DNA from: an uncultured Aquimarina sp.
GTDB taxonomy: Bacteria > Bacteroidota > Bacteroidia > Flavobacteriales > Flavobacteriaceae
Reading direction: 5' to 3'
DNA length: 64,000 nt
Assembly: GCF_947492405.1 (NCBI RefSeq)
Contig: NZ_CANLMP010000001.1
Span: 744,001 to 808,000 of the forward strand
Each line of letters starts with the position of its first letter. The stretch's first letter is position 1. Position numbers and translations under genes: made by a program. This document shows, in pieces, positions 8,836 to 17,408 of the stretch. The notes under the pieces are model-generated. The model searched no databases. It was not told where the DNA came from and saw only the letters and a list, made by a program, of their open reading frames with translations.

Positions 8836-9681
8836 CTAGATGCTATTCTGTAGATCCTCAATATCTTCAATGTAAGTTTGATAAAACTCTTCTACATAAG
8901 GCCTTCTGGTATTATATCCTTGTGATAAAAGTTCTTCTGATGTTTTCAGAAGGGTTAAAATCTCTGAAGGGTTTTTATTAAGAGCTTTCATAGTTTTTGC
9001 CTTCCAATAAAAAAGGTCAGCATTTTTGTTATTCTTAATTCCTAAATCAAATTTTTCTAGTGCTTTTTCTAAATTACCAGTTTCAAAATAAGTAATGCCG
9101 TGGTACATAAATGCTCTACTTTCTATATATTTTAGATCTCCAGATTTTGATTCGTGTTCGAAAAACTTCTCAAAATACGTTTGTGCTTTAGGGTATTCTT
9201 TTTTCATCATATAGGCAATACCTCTCATAAAGTCAATATTCTCAGACTGTGGATAATCTACAAAATTTGGAGTGAGTACATCTAATTCATCAAAATCTTT
9301 AATAGCATTATCATAATCTCTATAAAAGTATAAGTATAGATATCCTCGATATCCTTGCCATGATTCTGGATCAAGTGATACAGCTGTAGCATATTTCTTC
9401 ATCGCCTCGGTATTAATACCTCTTTTTACTCTAGAAGCACCCATTTCTCTATACGAGTCAGAAAAAGTAGCATCCATATTAATAGCTTCCTGAATTAAAA
9501 AATACTCTTCTGGAGAACCTTGATAATAAGATCCGTGCAATCCTTCTATAAACTGTTTGGCATATGCTTTTGACTCTGCTTCATCAAATTCTTTTTTATA
9601 TAATTCTGGTTGTTTGCTACAAGAAATTATCAAGCAAAAACTACAAAGAATACTACGGTAAAATATCTTGAATTTCTCCAT
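8836..9681 (-). CDS. TPR-repeat lipoprotein
   Basis: The 281-aa protein has a lipobox-like CLIISCSK (Cys near residue 21) and then tetratricopeptide-type helical repeats from about residue 55 to 250. Examples are YFETGNLEKALEKFDLGI and AKTYFEKFF-like units. It is probably a periplasmic or membrane-anchored scaffold. Its start lies inside the 3' end of the preceding gene (29-base overlap), so the two are co-translated and may work together. The partner is unknown. Confidence 0.75.
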   Translation of the reverse strand: MEKFKIFYRSILCSFCLIISCSKQPELYKKEFDEAESKAYAKQFIEGLHGSYYQGSPEEYFLIQEAINMDATFSDSYREMGASRVKRGINTEAMKKYATAVSLDPESWQGYRGYLYLYFYRDYDNAIKDFDELDVLTPNFVDYPQSENIDFMRGIAYMMKKEYPKAQTYFEKFFEHESKSGDLKYIESRAFMYHGITYFETGNLEKALEKFDLGIKNNKNADLFYWKAKTMKALNKNPSEILTLLKTSEELLSQGYNTRRPYVEEFYQTYIEDIEDLQNSI

Positions 9682-10780
9682 TTTTTAAAATAAAAGTTAG
9701 ATAGAAATATGAATCTCTCTTCTTGTTTCTTATGATGACTGGTTTCCATTCTTTTACACTGGAAAGTATGTCATATAAATGGGTGATTGTTTCGTTAGAG
9801 AACTGTTTCTTGTTATAATTAAAATCCGCCGATTCATCAGTGGTGAATTTACCGGCAATACCTTTACAATTAATTACAAATCTAAAGGTTAAGTATCCTG
9901 ATTCATTAGTTAACTTACTAGCATCTAGTTTACTATTGATTAACTTTTTTAGATTACTTTTCCCACCAATAAATCCTGCTCTATCATTTTCTCCATTATA
10001 ATAATCGGCAATTAATTTATGTGGTAAGCAAAGATCCAATTCTTTGTCTTTATCAATAGTTTGATCAAAATTAATATAGCCAACACGTTGTATACCATGT
10101 TTAGATTGTTTATCAAATTCTGAAGGTAGTAATTGTTCTACCAAAATTCTTTCTATTACATCCTTATTTGTACTTATTATAGATGAATATAATCCCAAAT
10201 CTTGCACATAAATACTACGAGACTGTAATTGCACGGTATCTCTAAAGGTTTCGCCAAAAACGGTAATGTCGGTCGTATTTTGCTCTACTATTTTAGCAGG
10301 TTTATTTTTTATGATAGTGTCTTTAATCATTCTGGTAGACTGATAGATATCCTTGGAAAAAGAATCTTTGTTTTTCAATTTTGTTTTATAATACACTGTA
10401 TCTTTTCTAAAAGTCAAGTAGGTTGTAGCTTCTTTATCAGTATAAAAAGCCACTAGTGTATCCGATAGATAATATTTTTCGCGATTAATTTCCATAATTT
10501 CTCCATCTTCAATTTTAAACTGCTTAGAAGATTTTAATCCATACGAAGGGCTATAAGTTTCTTTACGATAAATAGAATCATTAATTTTTTCAATTAAAGA
10601 ATAATCGAGAAGCGTTTTTTTACTCTGTTGATTTTTAGGGTAGATATTTATATAGCATTTGTTAATGACACCCTGATCACCAGCGCCTTGTGAGATGAAA
10701 AAGCGCTCAATATTATCTGATTTTTTATTACATGAATAACAGATGACACATAAAAACAATAGAAGTAATTTGTAATTCAT
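9653..10780 (-). CDS. hypothetical lipoprotein
   Basis: The 375-aa protein has a lipobox in LFLCVICYSCNKK (Cys near residue 17). Most of it is beta-rich and unassigned. The C-terminal third (about 290-370, YLTFRFVINCKGIAGKF... and SSVKEWKPVI) resembles the TonB-C-terminal-like fold seen in many Bacteroidota surface lipoproteins, but I would not name it as such with certainty. It overlaps the TPR lipoprotein gene by 29 bases and follows an EamA transporter gene by 38 bases on the same strand. Confidence 0.65.
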   Translation of the reverse strand: MNYKLLLLFLCVICYSCNKKSDNIERFFISQGAGDQGVINKCYINIYPKNQQSKKTLLDYSLIEKINDSIYRKETYSPSYGLKSSKQFKIEDGEIMEINREKYYLSDTLVAFYTDKEATTYLTFRKDTVYYKTKLKNKDSFSKDIYQSTRMIKDTIIKNKPAKIVEQNTTDITVFGETFRDTVQLQSRSIYVQDLGLYSSIISTNKDVIERILVEQLLPSEFDKQSKHGIQRVGYINFDQTIDKDKELDLCLPHKLIADYYNGENDRAGFIGGKSNLKKLINSKLDASKLTNESGYLTFRFVINCKGIAGKFTTDESADFNYNKKQFSNETITHLYDILSSVKEWKPVIIRNKKRDSYFYLTFILKNGEIQDILP

Positions 10781-10818
10781 TTAGTTGGTAATGGTTTAGC
10801 AATAAAGGTAATTTAATT

Positions 10819-11718
10819 TTATGAATACAAAATCAAAAATACACCAATCATAATACCAAATAAAGGAATTAATTTTTTCCTCTTATTTTTTTCTTTAAAA
10901 ACTAACCCACCAATAACCACAGCAATTAGTATCTGACTTCGTTTTATGGCAGATAATAACATAATTAACGCCTCAGGATCTTGGAGTGCTTTAAAATAAA
11001 AATAATCTGCTGCTTGCAGTAAAACACCAACGGCAACAATTGTCCAACGCCAGTTAAACTTCTTCCTTTTTTCAGGATTGTTAAACCATGTTAATGATAA
11101 AATTACCAACAATATTAAAACGGTGTACCAACAAAACCAGAATTGCAAGGTTTGTGGATTCAATGATAAACTCTGAATTAGGAATTTATCATATAGACCA
11201 CTAGATGCTCCTAAAAATGTAGCTCCAATAATAGCAAATATCCATTTATTTCTTTTAAAATTGATTCCTTCTTTTTTTCCTATTTTAGAATATAGAACTA
11301 CCGAGAATATGATGAGAAAAAAACCGATCCACTGCAGCAGGTTAGGTTTTTCTTGGTAAATCAAAATGGCTCCGATAAAAGTAAAAAAAGGTCCCGCAGA
11401 ACGTATGGGTGTTACAATGGTTATTGGTAAATGTTTTAAAGCTTGATATGCCAAAACCCATGATGTAGTCATGATCATTGATTTTATAAAGATAAAACCG
11501 TGAGTTTTCCAGGAGATACTAGTAATATGAAACCCTATTTCCTTAGTATATTCTGGAAAATAGTGCGAACCAATAAAAAATGGAAGAAGTAATAAAAATC
11601 CTGAACCTATGGTTCCTAAAAGTACAGGGAAGACTTCATTTCCTTGTACAGCATGTTTTTTACACAGGTTATGTAATCCTAAAAAAAGTGCGGCTAATAA
11701 ACCTAAATACATCCACAT
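10819..11718 (-). CDS. EamA (DMT) family transporter
   Basis: This inner-membrane permease of the drug/metabolite transporter superfamily is 299 aa long, with about ten hydrophobic helices arranged as two EamA repeats. The first repeat ends around FLIIFSVVLYSKIG and the second around LFGIMIGVFLILYS. Family marks are the TPIRSAGPFFTFIGAILIY and LLSAIKRSQILIAVVIGG segments, equivalent positions of the two repeats. It could export amino acids or other metabolites, but the substrate is not predictable. It is probably the first gene of a three-gene minus-strand unit with the two lipoproteins. Confidence 0.8.
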   Translation of the reverse strand: MWMYLGLLAALFLGLHNLCKKHAVQGNEVFPVLLGTIGSGFLLLLPFFIGSHYFPEYTKEIGFHITSISWKTHGFIFIKSMIMTTSWVLAYQALKHLPITIVTPIRSAGPFFTFIGAILIYQEKPNLLQWIGFFLIIFSVVLYSKIGKKEGINFKRNKWIFAIIGATFLGASSGLYDKFLIQSLSLNPQTLQFWFCWYTVLILLVILSLTWFNNPEKRKKFNWRWTIVAVGVLLQAADYFYFKALQDPEALIMLLSAIKRSQILIAVVIGGLVFKEKNKRKKLIPLFGIMIGVFLILYS

Positions 11719-11863
11719 GCCGCGAATATAGTTTTTTAAGCTATTTTGTAATTATAATATCGAAATTATCTTTTAAAATTACCTTGAATTCCTTCTTTGC
11801 TTTTTTGAGTACAACTAACGTTTTATGACTATAGAATCTATTGAATTTTTAGTAAGATAGTTA

Positions 11864-11871
11864 TATATTTG
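11864..11871 (+). promoter_or_regulatory. promoter, TTG-N20-TATATTTG
   Basis: A TATATTTG -7 box lies 16 bases before the AraC gene's ATG, with a TTG at 11841-11843 giving a 20-base spacer. This fits the Bacteroidota sigma-ABfr consensus. The transcript leader would be only about 10 bases. Confidence 0.6.
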
Positions 11872-11887
11872 AGCCTAAAATATATGT

Positions 11888-12943
11888 ATGTCTTTCAATA
11901 ATCCATTACTATTTTTTATTTGTGCGATAGGTGTTTTTAATGGATTTTTGGTAAGTTTTTATTTTCTTTTTTTGAGTAAACAAAAACGAGTTCAGAACCT
12001 GTTTTTCGGATTATTAGTGTTGATGCTAAGCCTTCGTATTGGTAAATCTGTATACATTATTTTTACTCCTGTTGAAGAAAAAGATTTATTAATTCCTCAG
12101 TTAGGTTTATCAGCTTGTTTCTTGATTGGAGTCTCATTGTTTTACTATTTAAAATCTTCAGTAATCAATTCGAAAGAAGTTTTAAATTCCTGGAAAATAC
12201 ACTTTTCGATATTATTTTTAATTGTACTTGTTGTAGGTGTTCTCAAGCCTTATGAATCGAATGTATATTTTTGGCATACTTATTTTATACATTTTATTTA
12301 TATCGTTTGGGGAGTGTACCTTTTTCTTTCGGGTTATGTTTTACGATATATTTTTAAGAAAATAGCAAGTAACACTCAAAAATGTACTACTGCAGAACTT
12401 TGGTTAGTAGCAGTATTTATTGGTAATGTACTTATTTTTATTGCCTATATGATTGGTTATTTCTATTTATACCTGATAGGAACAATTACCTTTTCTGTAG
12501 TATTTTACGGATTGCTTTTCTTTTTTCTGTTTAAGAAAAATAGAGAAACCATTTTTCAAGATATTCCAGAAAAATATAGCGCTAAAAAGATAGATGCAAA
12601 AGAGGCACATTTTTTAATTGAGCAACTGAATACATTAATGCAAGAAAAAGAATTATATAAAGAAACTGATATCAAGTTACAATATGTAGCTAAGAATATA
12701 CATATTTCTACCCATAAATTATCTCAATTATTAAATGATAATCTAGGAAAAAGCTTTGCATCTTTTATTAATGACCATAGAATAGAAGAAGCGAAACGAT
12801 TATTAGCAACCAATAATCAGTTTACATTAGAAACTATCGGTTTTGAATCAGGATTTTCCTCTAAATCAAACTTTTATGCAACTTTCAAGAAAGTAGTTGG
12901 TAAGACTCCTTTAGAATTTCAAAAGGAGTTTTCGCAAGAATAA
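11888..12943 (+). CDS. membrane-anchored AraC family transcriptional regulator (copy 1)
   Basis: The 351-aa regulator has about seven hydrophobic segments in residues 5-220 and a C-terminal AraC-type double helix-turn-helix DNA-binding domain (about 245-348). The second HTH is clear: TIGFESGFSSKSNFYATFKKVVGKTPLEFQKEF. The membrane half probably senses an envelope or lipophilic signal. It is closely similar in plan and sequence to the gene at 20870; both begin with LLFF..ALG/AIGVFNG. It sits directly upstream of a secreted NTF2-like gene, as does its paralogue, so the neighbouring gene is the likely target. Confidence 0.87.
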   Translation: MSFNNPLLFFICAIGVFNGFLVSFYFLFLSKQKRVQNLFFGLLVLMLSLRIGKSVYIIFTPVEEKDLLIPQLGLSACFLIGVSLFYYLKSSVINSKEVLNSWKIHFSILFLIVLVVGVLKPYESNVYFWHTYFIHFIYIVWGVYLFLSGYVLRYIFKKIASNTQKCTTAELWLVAVFIGNVLIFIAYMIGYFYLYLIGTITFSVVFYGLLFFFLFKKNRETIFQDIPEKYSAKKIDAKEAHFLIEQLNTLMQEKELYKETDIKLQYVAKNIHISTHKLSQLLNDNLGKSFASFINDHRIEEAKRLLATNNQFTLETIGFESGFSSKSNFYATFKKVVGKTPLEFQKEFSQE

Positions 12944-13040
12944 GATTCCAATTTTATAATTCTGGACACCTAAATTATAACCTATCATTTTAAACTAACG
13001 TCATTTTAAGAGGTTTGAATAAACTTTTAAATCTTTTATT

Positions 13041-13472
13041 ATGAAATCATATGTATTTACATTCATACTTGTATGTATTGTTCAATTTTCAAACGCACAA
13101 TCTGAAACTTCTCTTATAGAAAAAACACTTCAGAACTACATTGATGGGAGTTCTTATAACAAGATTCCCCAACTAAAAAGTGCTTTTGCGGAAAACGCTA
13201 CACTTTATCTTACTACCAAAGATGGTTTGTTTAATCGATTCACCCCTGATGAATATTCCGGGTTTTTCAAGAATAAAACACCAGGAACGTTTAATGGACG
13301 TCTTGGAAAAATTCTAGAAATAGCTATTGTAAAAGATATTGCAACAGCAAAGGTGGAGATTTCTTTTCCTGAAAAAGGGATGCTATATATAGATCTTTTC
13401 TTACTGAAAAAGGAAAATGAAGCCTGGAAAATTATTAGCAAAACTGCTACTAGAATTGATGAAAATAAGTAA
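13041..13472 (+). CDS. secreted NTF2-like (lumazine-binding-like) protein, copy 1
   Basis: The 143-aa protein has a signal peptide ending FSNAQ and a SnoaL/NTF2-type cone fold of the Lumazine_bd_2 kind. Marks are LIEKTLQNYIDGSSYNKIPQLKSAF, then FNGRLGKILEI, AKVEISFP and ENEAWKIISKTA. These small proteins are often annotated nuclear transport factor 2 family; the ligand or reaction is unknown. A paralogue lies at 22045 in the same position behind a paralogous AraC gene. The next gene starts one base after its stop. Confidence 0.8.
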   Translation: MKSYVFTFILVCIVQFSNAQSETSLIEKTLQNYIDGSSYNKIPQLKSAFAENATLYLTTKDGLFNRFTPDEYSGFFKNKTPGTFNGRLGKILEIAIVKDIATAKVEISFPEKGMLYIDLFLLKKENEAWKIISKTATRIDENK

Positions 13473-13473
13473 A

Positions 13474-15633
13474 ATGAAGTATTACGTTTTGTTCTTAATA
13501 TTAGTAGTACCAATATCTTTAGTTGCACAAGATTCAGTTATTACATTCAAGGACACAACCATTGAGGTTGATGGGAATATAGATGAAAATGTTTGGCAAC
13601 AAATACCTGAATACACTAATTTCTATAATTATTTACCTACTGATGAAGGGCTCGCAGAAAATCAAACTTCTGTAAAATTATTTCATAATGGTGTTTATTT
13701 ATTCGTAAGCGCTATTTATAATGACACTACAGAAAGAACACAGGTAAGTACTTTAAAAAGAGATGTGCCAATTGGTTTAAGCGATGGTTTTGTACTGGTT
13801 TTGGACACCCAAAATCAAGAACAGAATGCTTCTTTTTTTGGATTAAATTCTCTAGGTAATCAAACAGATGGTTTGATAGGCCGGGACAGTGAAGGATATA
13901 CAATGAACTTTAATTGGAATACTGTGTGGAAATCTAAAGCAATATTAAATGGTACAAAAAAACAATATGAAATGGCCATACCACTAAAAGCATTAAATTA
14001 TAATACTAATAATGCTGTTTTTGGTGTTCAATTTTATGTTCGTGATATCAAGAACAATTCTTGGACTATTTTTAAAAATGTAAAACGAAACTATTCAAAT
14101 TTTGATTTACGATTTACTGAAAAATTTATCGTAGAGCATCTACCGAATAAAGCACCTTCTAAATTTACAGTAACTCCTTCATTTACTATGAACTATCAAA
14201 AAGATATTCTCGAAGATGAAGAAATGGAGACATTTGTACCAAGTTTGGATATACAATATAATCTAACATCATCCCTAAAATTAGATCTAACGATAAACCC
14301 GGATTTTTCTCAAATTGATGTAGATCAACAAGTAACTAATTTATCTCGTTTCTCCATTTTTTTTCCTGAACGAAGAAACTTCTTTTTAGAGAATAGTGAT
14401 TTGTTTTCTAGTTTAGGTGTTTTTGGGGTTAATCCGTTTTATTCGAGAAGAATAGGAGCGGATAGCGATATTCAGTTTGGAGCAAAACTATCTGGAAATA
14501 TAGCCCCGAAAACCAGAATAGGTCTTTTAAATGTACAAACAAATAGAGAGGAAGAAACAGCTTCACAAAATTATGGCGTACTAGTTACCGAACAACAAGT
14601 AACAAAAAACATTACAACAACTGGATACTTCATTAATAGACAAGAAACTGATAGACTAGAATTCATTGATGATTACAATAGAGTAGCAGGTTTAAATTTA
14701 CGATATACCTCTTCGAACAATAAATGGATAGGTGAAACAAATTACAGTACAAGTTTTAGCGATGGTGTTTCTAAAAACACTAGTTTTTATAATGTAGGGA
14801 TATCGTATAATAAACGAGGGTTAAATTGGAATACTTCTATAAAGAAAGTAGAAGAAAACTATACTACAGATGTAGGGTTTACCCCAAGATTATTTAATTA
14901 TGATGCCATTAATGATGTGCAAATACGAGAAGGTTATCTACAAACATCTTCTGGTATAGAATATGAAGCTTTTTATGAAAAATCAAGTATCTTAAATTCT
15001 ATTCGCTTTGTAAATTATGGTATTAACAATTACTTTGATGAAAGTGGTGCATTAACGCAATCACAAAATTTCTTTAATTCCGCTATTTTCTTTAAAAATT
15101 TGTCAGCGGTCTATTTTGTAATTAACTATGATTACATAGATCTAAAATATGGTTTTGATCCTTTAGGAAACGGAAATTCACTAATCCCAGATATTTATCG
15201 TTTTGGAATATTAAAAGTAGGATATAATTCAGCTAATAATCAAGCATTCCGATATCGTGTTAATTTACAAAGAGGAACTTATTATAATGGAAAACGAACT
15301 GTTGGTGGTGCTTATCTTAATTATCAATTATTGCCTTTTGCTAATTTAGAAGTATCTTATGACGTAAATTCTATTGATTTACAAGAACTTGGTAAAGAAA
15401 CCTTCCATTTAGCACGCTTCACTGGACAAATATTTTTTAGTAATAGAATAAATTGGACTACCTATGTACAATACAACACCCAAGGAGATAACTTTAATGT
15501 AAATAGCAGGTTACAATGGGAGTACAAACCTTTATCATATGCATATCTAGTAGTTACTAATAATTATAATAAAGATATAGAAGCTGAAAATTGGGGAGTG
15601 GCTTTTAAAATTAATTATAGATTAGATTTTTGA
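13474..15633 (+). CDS. DUF5916 outer-membrane-associated protein with N-terminal CBM9-like domain
   Basis: The 719-aa protein has a signal peptide ending LVAQ. A carbohydrate-binding family 9-like sandwich follows (about residues 20-200, IEVDGNIDENVWQQIPE, a signature start). The rest (about 220-719) is a long beta-rich region typical of DUF5916, rich in aromatic-ended strands and ending in KINYRLDF, as expected for an outer-membrane beta-barrel. I chose the ATG at 13474, one base after the upstream stop. An ATG at 13417 in the same frame overlaps the NTF2-like gene and would spoil the signal peptide. The protein is probably co-transcribed with that gene. Function unknown. Confidence 0.82.
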   Translation: MKYYVLFLILVVPISLVAQDSVITFKDTTIEVDGNIDENVWQQIPEYTNFYNYLPTDEGLAENQTSVKLFHNGVYLFVSAIYNDTTERTQVSTLKRDVPIGLSDGFVLVLDTQNQEQNASFFGLNSLGNQTDGLIGRDSEGYTMNFNWNTVWKSKAILNGTKKQYEMAIPLKALNYNTNNAVFGVQFYVRDIKNNSWTIFKNVKRNYSNFDLRFTEKFIVEHLPNKAPSKFTVTPSFTMNYQKDILEDEEMETFVPSLDIQYNLTSSLKLDLTINPDFSQIDVDQQVTNLSRFSIFFPERRNFFLENSDLFSSLGVFGVNPFYSRRIGADSDIQFGAKLSGNIAPKTRIGLLNVQTNREEETASQNYGVLVTEQQVTKNITTTGYFINRQETDRLEFIDDYNRVAGLNLRYTSSNNKWIGETNYSTSFSDGVSKNTSFYNVGISYNKRGLNWNTSIKKVEENYTTDVGFTPRLFNYDAINDVQIREGYLQTSSGIEYEAFYEKSSILNSIRFVNYGINNYFDESGALTQSQNFFNSAIFFKNLSAVYFVINYDYIDLKYGFDPLGNGNSLIPDIYRFGILKVGYNSANNQAFRYRVNLQRGTYYNGKRTVGGAYLNYQLLPFANLEVSYDVNSIDLQELGKETFHLARFTGQIFFSNRINWTTYVQYNTQGDNFNVNSRLQWEYKPLSYAYLVVTNNYNKDIEAENWGVAFKINYRLDF

Positions 15634-15699
15634 TAAGATAATAGAATTACAGACAAACATTAACACCTGTAAAGACTATTTCTGATTATCTCGCATATT

Positions 15700-16344
15700 T
15701 TATTTAAATGTATACCGTTGTTCTTCTGTTGAAGAAGCATTTAATAATTGGTTAAATGTTCTAATAGTATTAAAGTTATTCGTGATTTCTCCAGATACAG
15801 CTATTCCAGAAATTCCGGTTTTTAATATATCAGTAACATCATTTGTGGTGATCCCTCCAATACCAATAATTGGAGTTTTGCTTTTTAAGCCATCTATAAT
15901 TGAAGTATAACCACTTATACCTAAAACAGGACTTAAATTATCTTTAGTGGTTGTAAATCTATATGGACCTAATCCAATATAATCCACTTCTTTGTTAATT
16001 AAAGTCTCGCAATCTATCAAGGTATTTGCTGTTCCTCCGATAATTTGCCAAGTATATAAGTACGTTCGCGCAATAGTAGGGCAAGAATCCGTTTTTCCTA
16101 AATGCACACCGTCTGCTTTAACCTCTTTTGCTATTTTATAATGATCATTAATAATTAATCTCGTCTGAAAATGAGAAGTAATTTCTCTAGCTTCTTTAGC
16201 AAATTTTAAGAGTTTTTTTTCTGAAATATTTTTCAATCGTAGCTGCACTAATTCTGCACCAGAAGTACATGCTTTTTGGATGTTCTCTATGTGCTCTTTT
16301 GGAGAGTTTCCTTGCGAAATATAATGTAATTTAGGTATAATCAT
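15700..16344 (-). CDS. thiE: thiamine phosphate synthase (ThiE)
   Basis: It joins HMP-pyrophosphate and thiazole phosphate to thiamine monophosphate in the cytoplasm. The 214-aa TIM barrel shows the family motifs QLRLKN (about 35-40), LIINDHYKIAKEVKADGVHLG (dimetal/pyrophosphate site), IIGGTAN where the usual motif is IG(V/I)S, GLGPYRFTTTK and PIIGIGGITTNDV. No other thi gene is nearby, so it is either a stand-alone copy or a paralogue of an enzyme in a thi operon elsewhere. It follows the DEAD-box gene by 36 bases on the same strand; that gap is too short for a TPP riboswitch. Confidence 0.88.
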   Translation of the reverse strand: MIIPKLHYISQGNSPKEHIENIQKACTSGAELVQLRLKNISEKKLLKFAKEAREITSHFQTRLIINDHYKIAKEVKADGVHLGKTDSCPTIARTYLYTWQIIGGTANTLIDCETLINKEVDYIGLGPYRFTTTKDNLSPVLGISGYTSIIDGLKSKTPIIGIGGITTNDVTDILKTGISGIAVSGEITNNFNTIRTFNQLLNASSTEEQRYTFK

Positions 16345-16380
16345 ATATTAATTATATTGTAGTAAATAGTTAACAGATAT

Positions 16381-16992
16381 TTAGGTAGCTACTGTTTTAG
16401 AATATTCCATAAAGTTAGATTCAAAACGTTTTAGTTTTGGATGCATTTTTTCCGAATATAATACATATTGACATTTTTTAATACCTCGAGTTATTGAAAG
16501 AATAGCTGTATAAGCTGAGTTTTGAATTAAAAAATCCGCATCATCTACACTAAAAATCTTTATTTGAGAAGTACTTACACCATTCGATAACAATAACTTA
16601 TTCATTGAAATAGGTGTAGAAATAAGAATATCTACACCTTCAAATATTTCTGATTTTTGCAAATCAATATGTAATTGCTCGTGTCCTACATAGACTCGTA
16701 AAGAATTATGCTTCGTATAGGCTAAAAAAGCATCATATAAGTCTAAAGCGCGCTCTGTATTTTCTACAAGAACTATTGCTCTTGGCGCATTTCCTACCGC
16801 CTCACATTTTAACTTTTGCAAAGTAGTAAGTATAAGGGTAGTCGTTTTCCCACTATCTTTTGAAGCAGTACAAAAGACATTGGCACCACTTTTAATTACA
16901 GGAATACTTTTGCTCTGAAAAGAAGTAGGCGTTATAATTTCTAGATGCGCTAGCATATCTTTTATATGGGAGTGTAATTTTTTAAAAGGCAT
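16381..16992 (-). CDS. single-lobe DEAD-box-like protein with degenerate motifs
   Basis: The 203-aa protein corresponds only to the first RecA-like lobe of a DEAD-box RNA helicase. Visible are a Q-motif region (TPTSFQSKSIPVI, Gln26), an altered Walker A ASKDSGKT (43-50), STPISMN in place of motif Ib TPGR, and VDDADF in place of DEAD (150-153). LYSE stands where SAT is expected. The second lobe, with the arginine fingers, is absent and there is no sign of a frameshifted remainder downstream. It may bind ATP or RNA weakly, or regulate a real helicase. It precedes thiE on the same strand. Confidence 0.75.
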   Translation of the reverse strand: MPFKKLHSHIKDMLAHLEIITPTSFQSKSIPVIKSGANVFCTASKDSGKTTTLILTTLQKLKCEAVGNAPRAIVLVENTERALDLYDAFLAYTKHNSLRVYVGHEQLHIDLQKSEIFEGVDILISTPISMNKLLLSNGVSTSQIKIFSVDDADFLIQNSAYTAILSITRGIKKCQYVLYSEKMHPKLKRFESNFMEYSKTVAT

Positions 16993-17408
16993 AGGAATTA
17001 AAGAAATGATTGTTTAGCGTAAGATTCTTAATTGTTATTCTGGTATGAAACAAAGATACTACCTAGAAACGGAATAAACAGATAATTACTTTTTCTAATC
17101 TGAAGTATTAGAGTAGTAGCCTTAAGAAATGTAGTAATAGAGTCCTCAAAAATTAAAAAAAATAGCAGGATAAAGGCTTAGTAAAAATCGATTAAACTCA
17201 AATAAATCCTTTTGAACTGCTATAGATATCCTAAAAATTTACGCTTATCCTATTTTTTATATAACAAAATTATCAATATTGTATTTTTTTAAGAATAAAA
17301 TTAACATTTACATAATTAATTAAATATATTTGCGCCACAATTAATTTATTATTCACGCATAATACTTTTAAACTATTTAACACAAATCAATTAATCTAAA
17401 ACCTAAGA
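16993..17408. other. 416-base divergent intergenic region
   Basis: This lies between the minus-strand DEAD-box gene and the plus-strand esterase gene. It contains the esterase promoter (17325-17332) and otherwise AT-rich sequence with no reading frame or hairpin that I can support. Confidence 0.45.
17325..17332 (+). promoter_or_regulatory. promoter -7 box TATATTTG
   Basis: TATATTTG followed by GCGCC matches the flavobacterial TAnnTTTG box. It lies 76 bases before the esterase start, leaving an AT-rich leader of about 70 bases. Confidence 0.55.

Noticed and set aside
15700..16380. TPP riboswitch before thiE
   Set aside because: Only 36 bases separate thiE from the upstream gene and no CUGAGA-type core is present.
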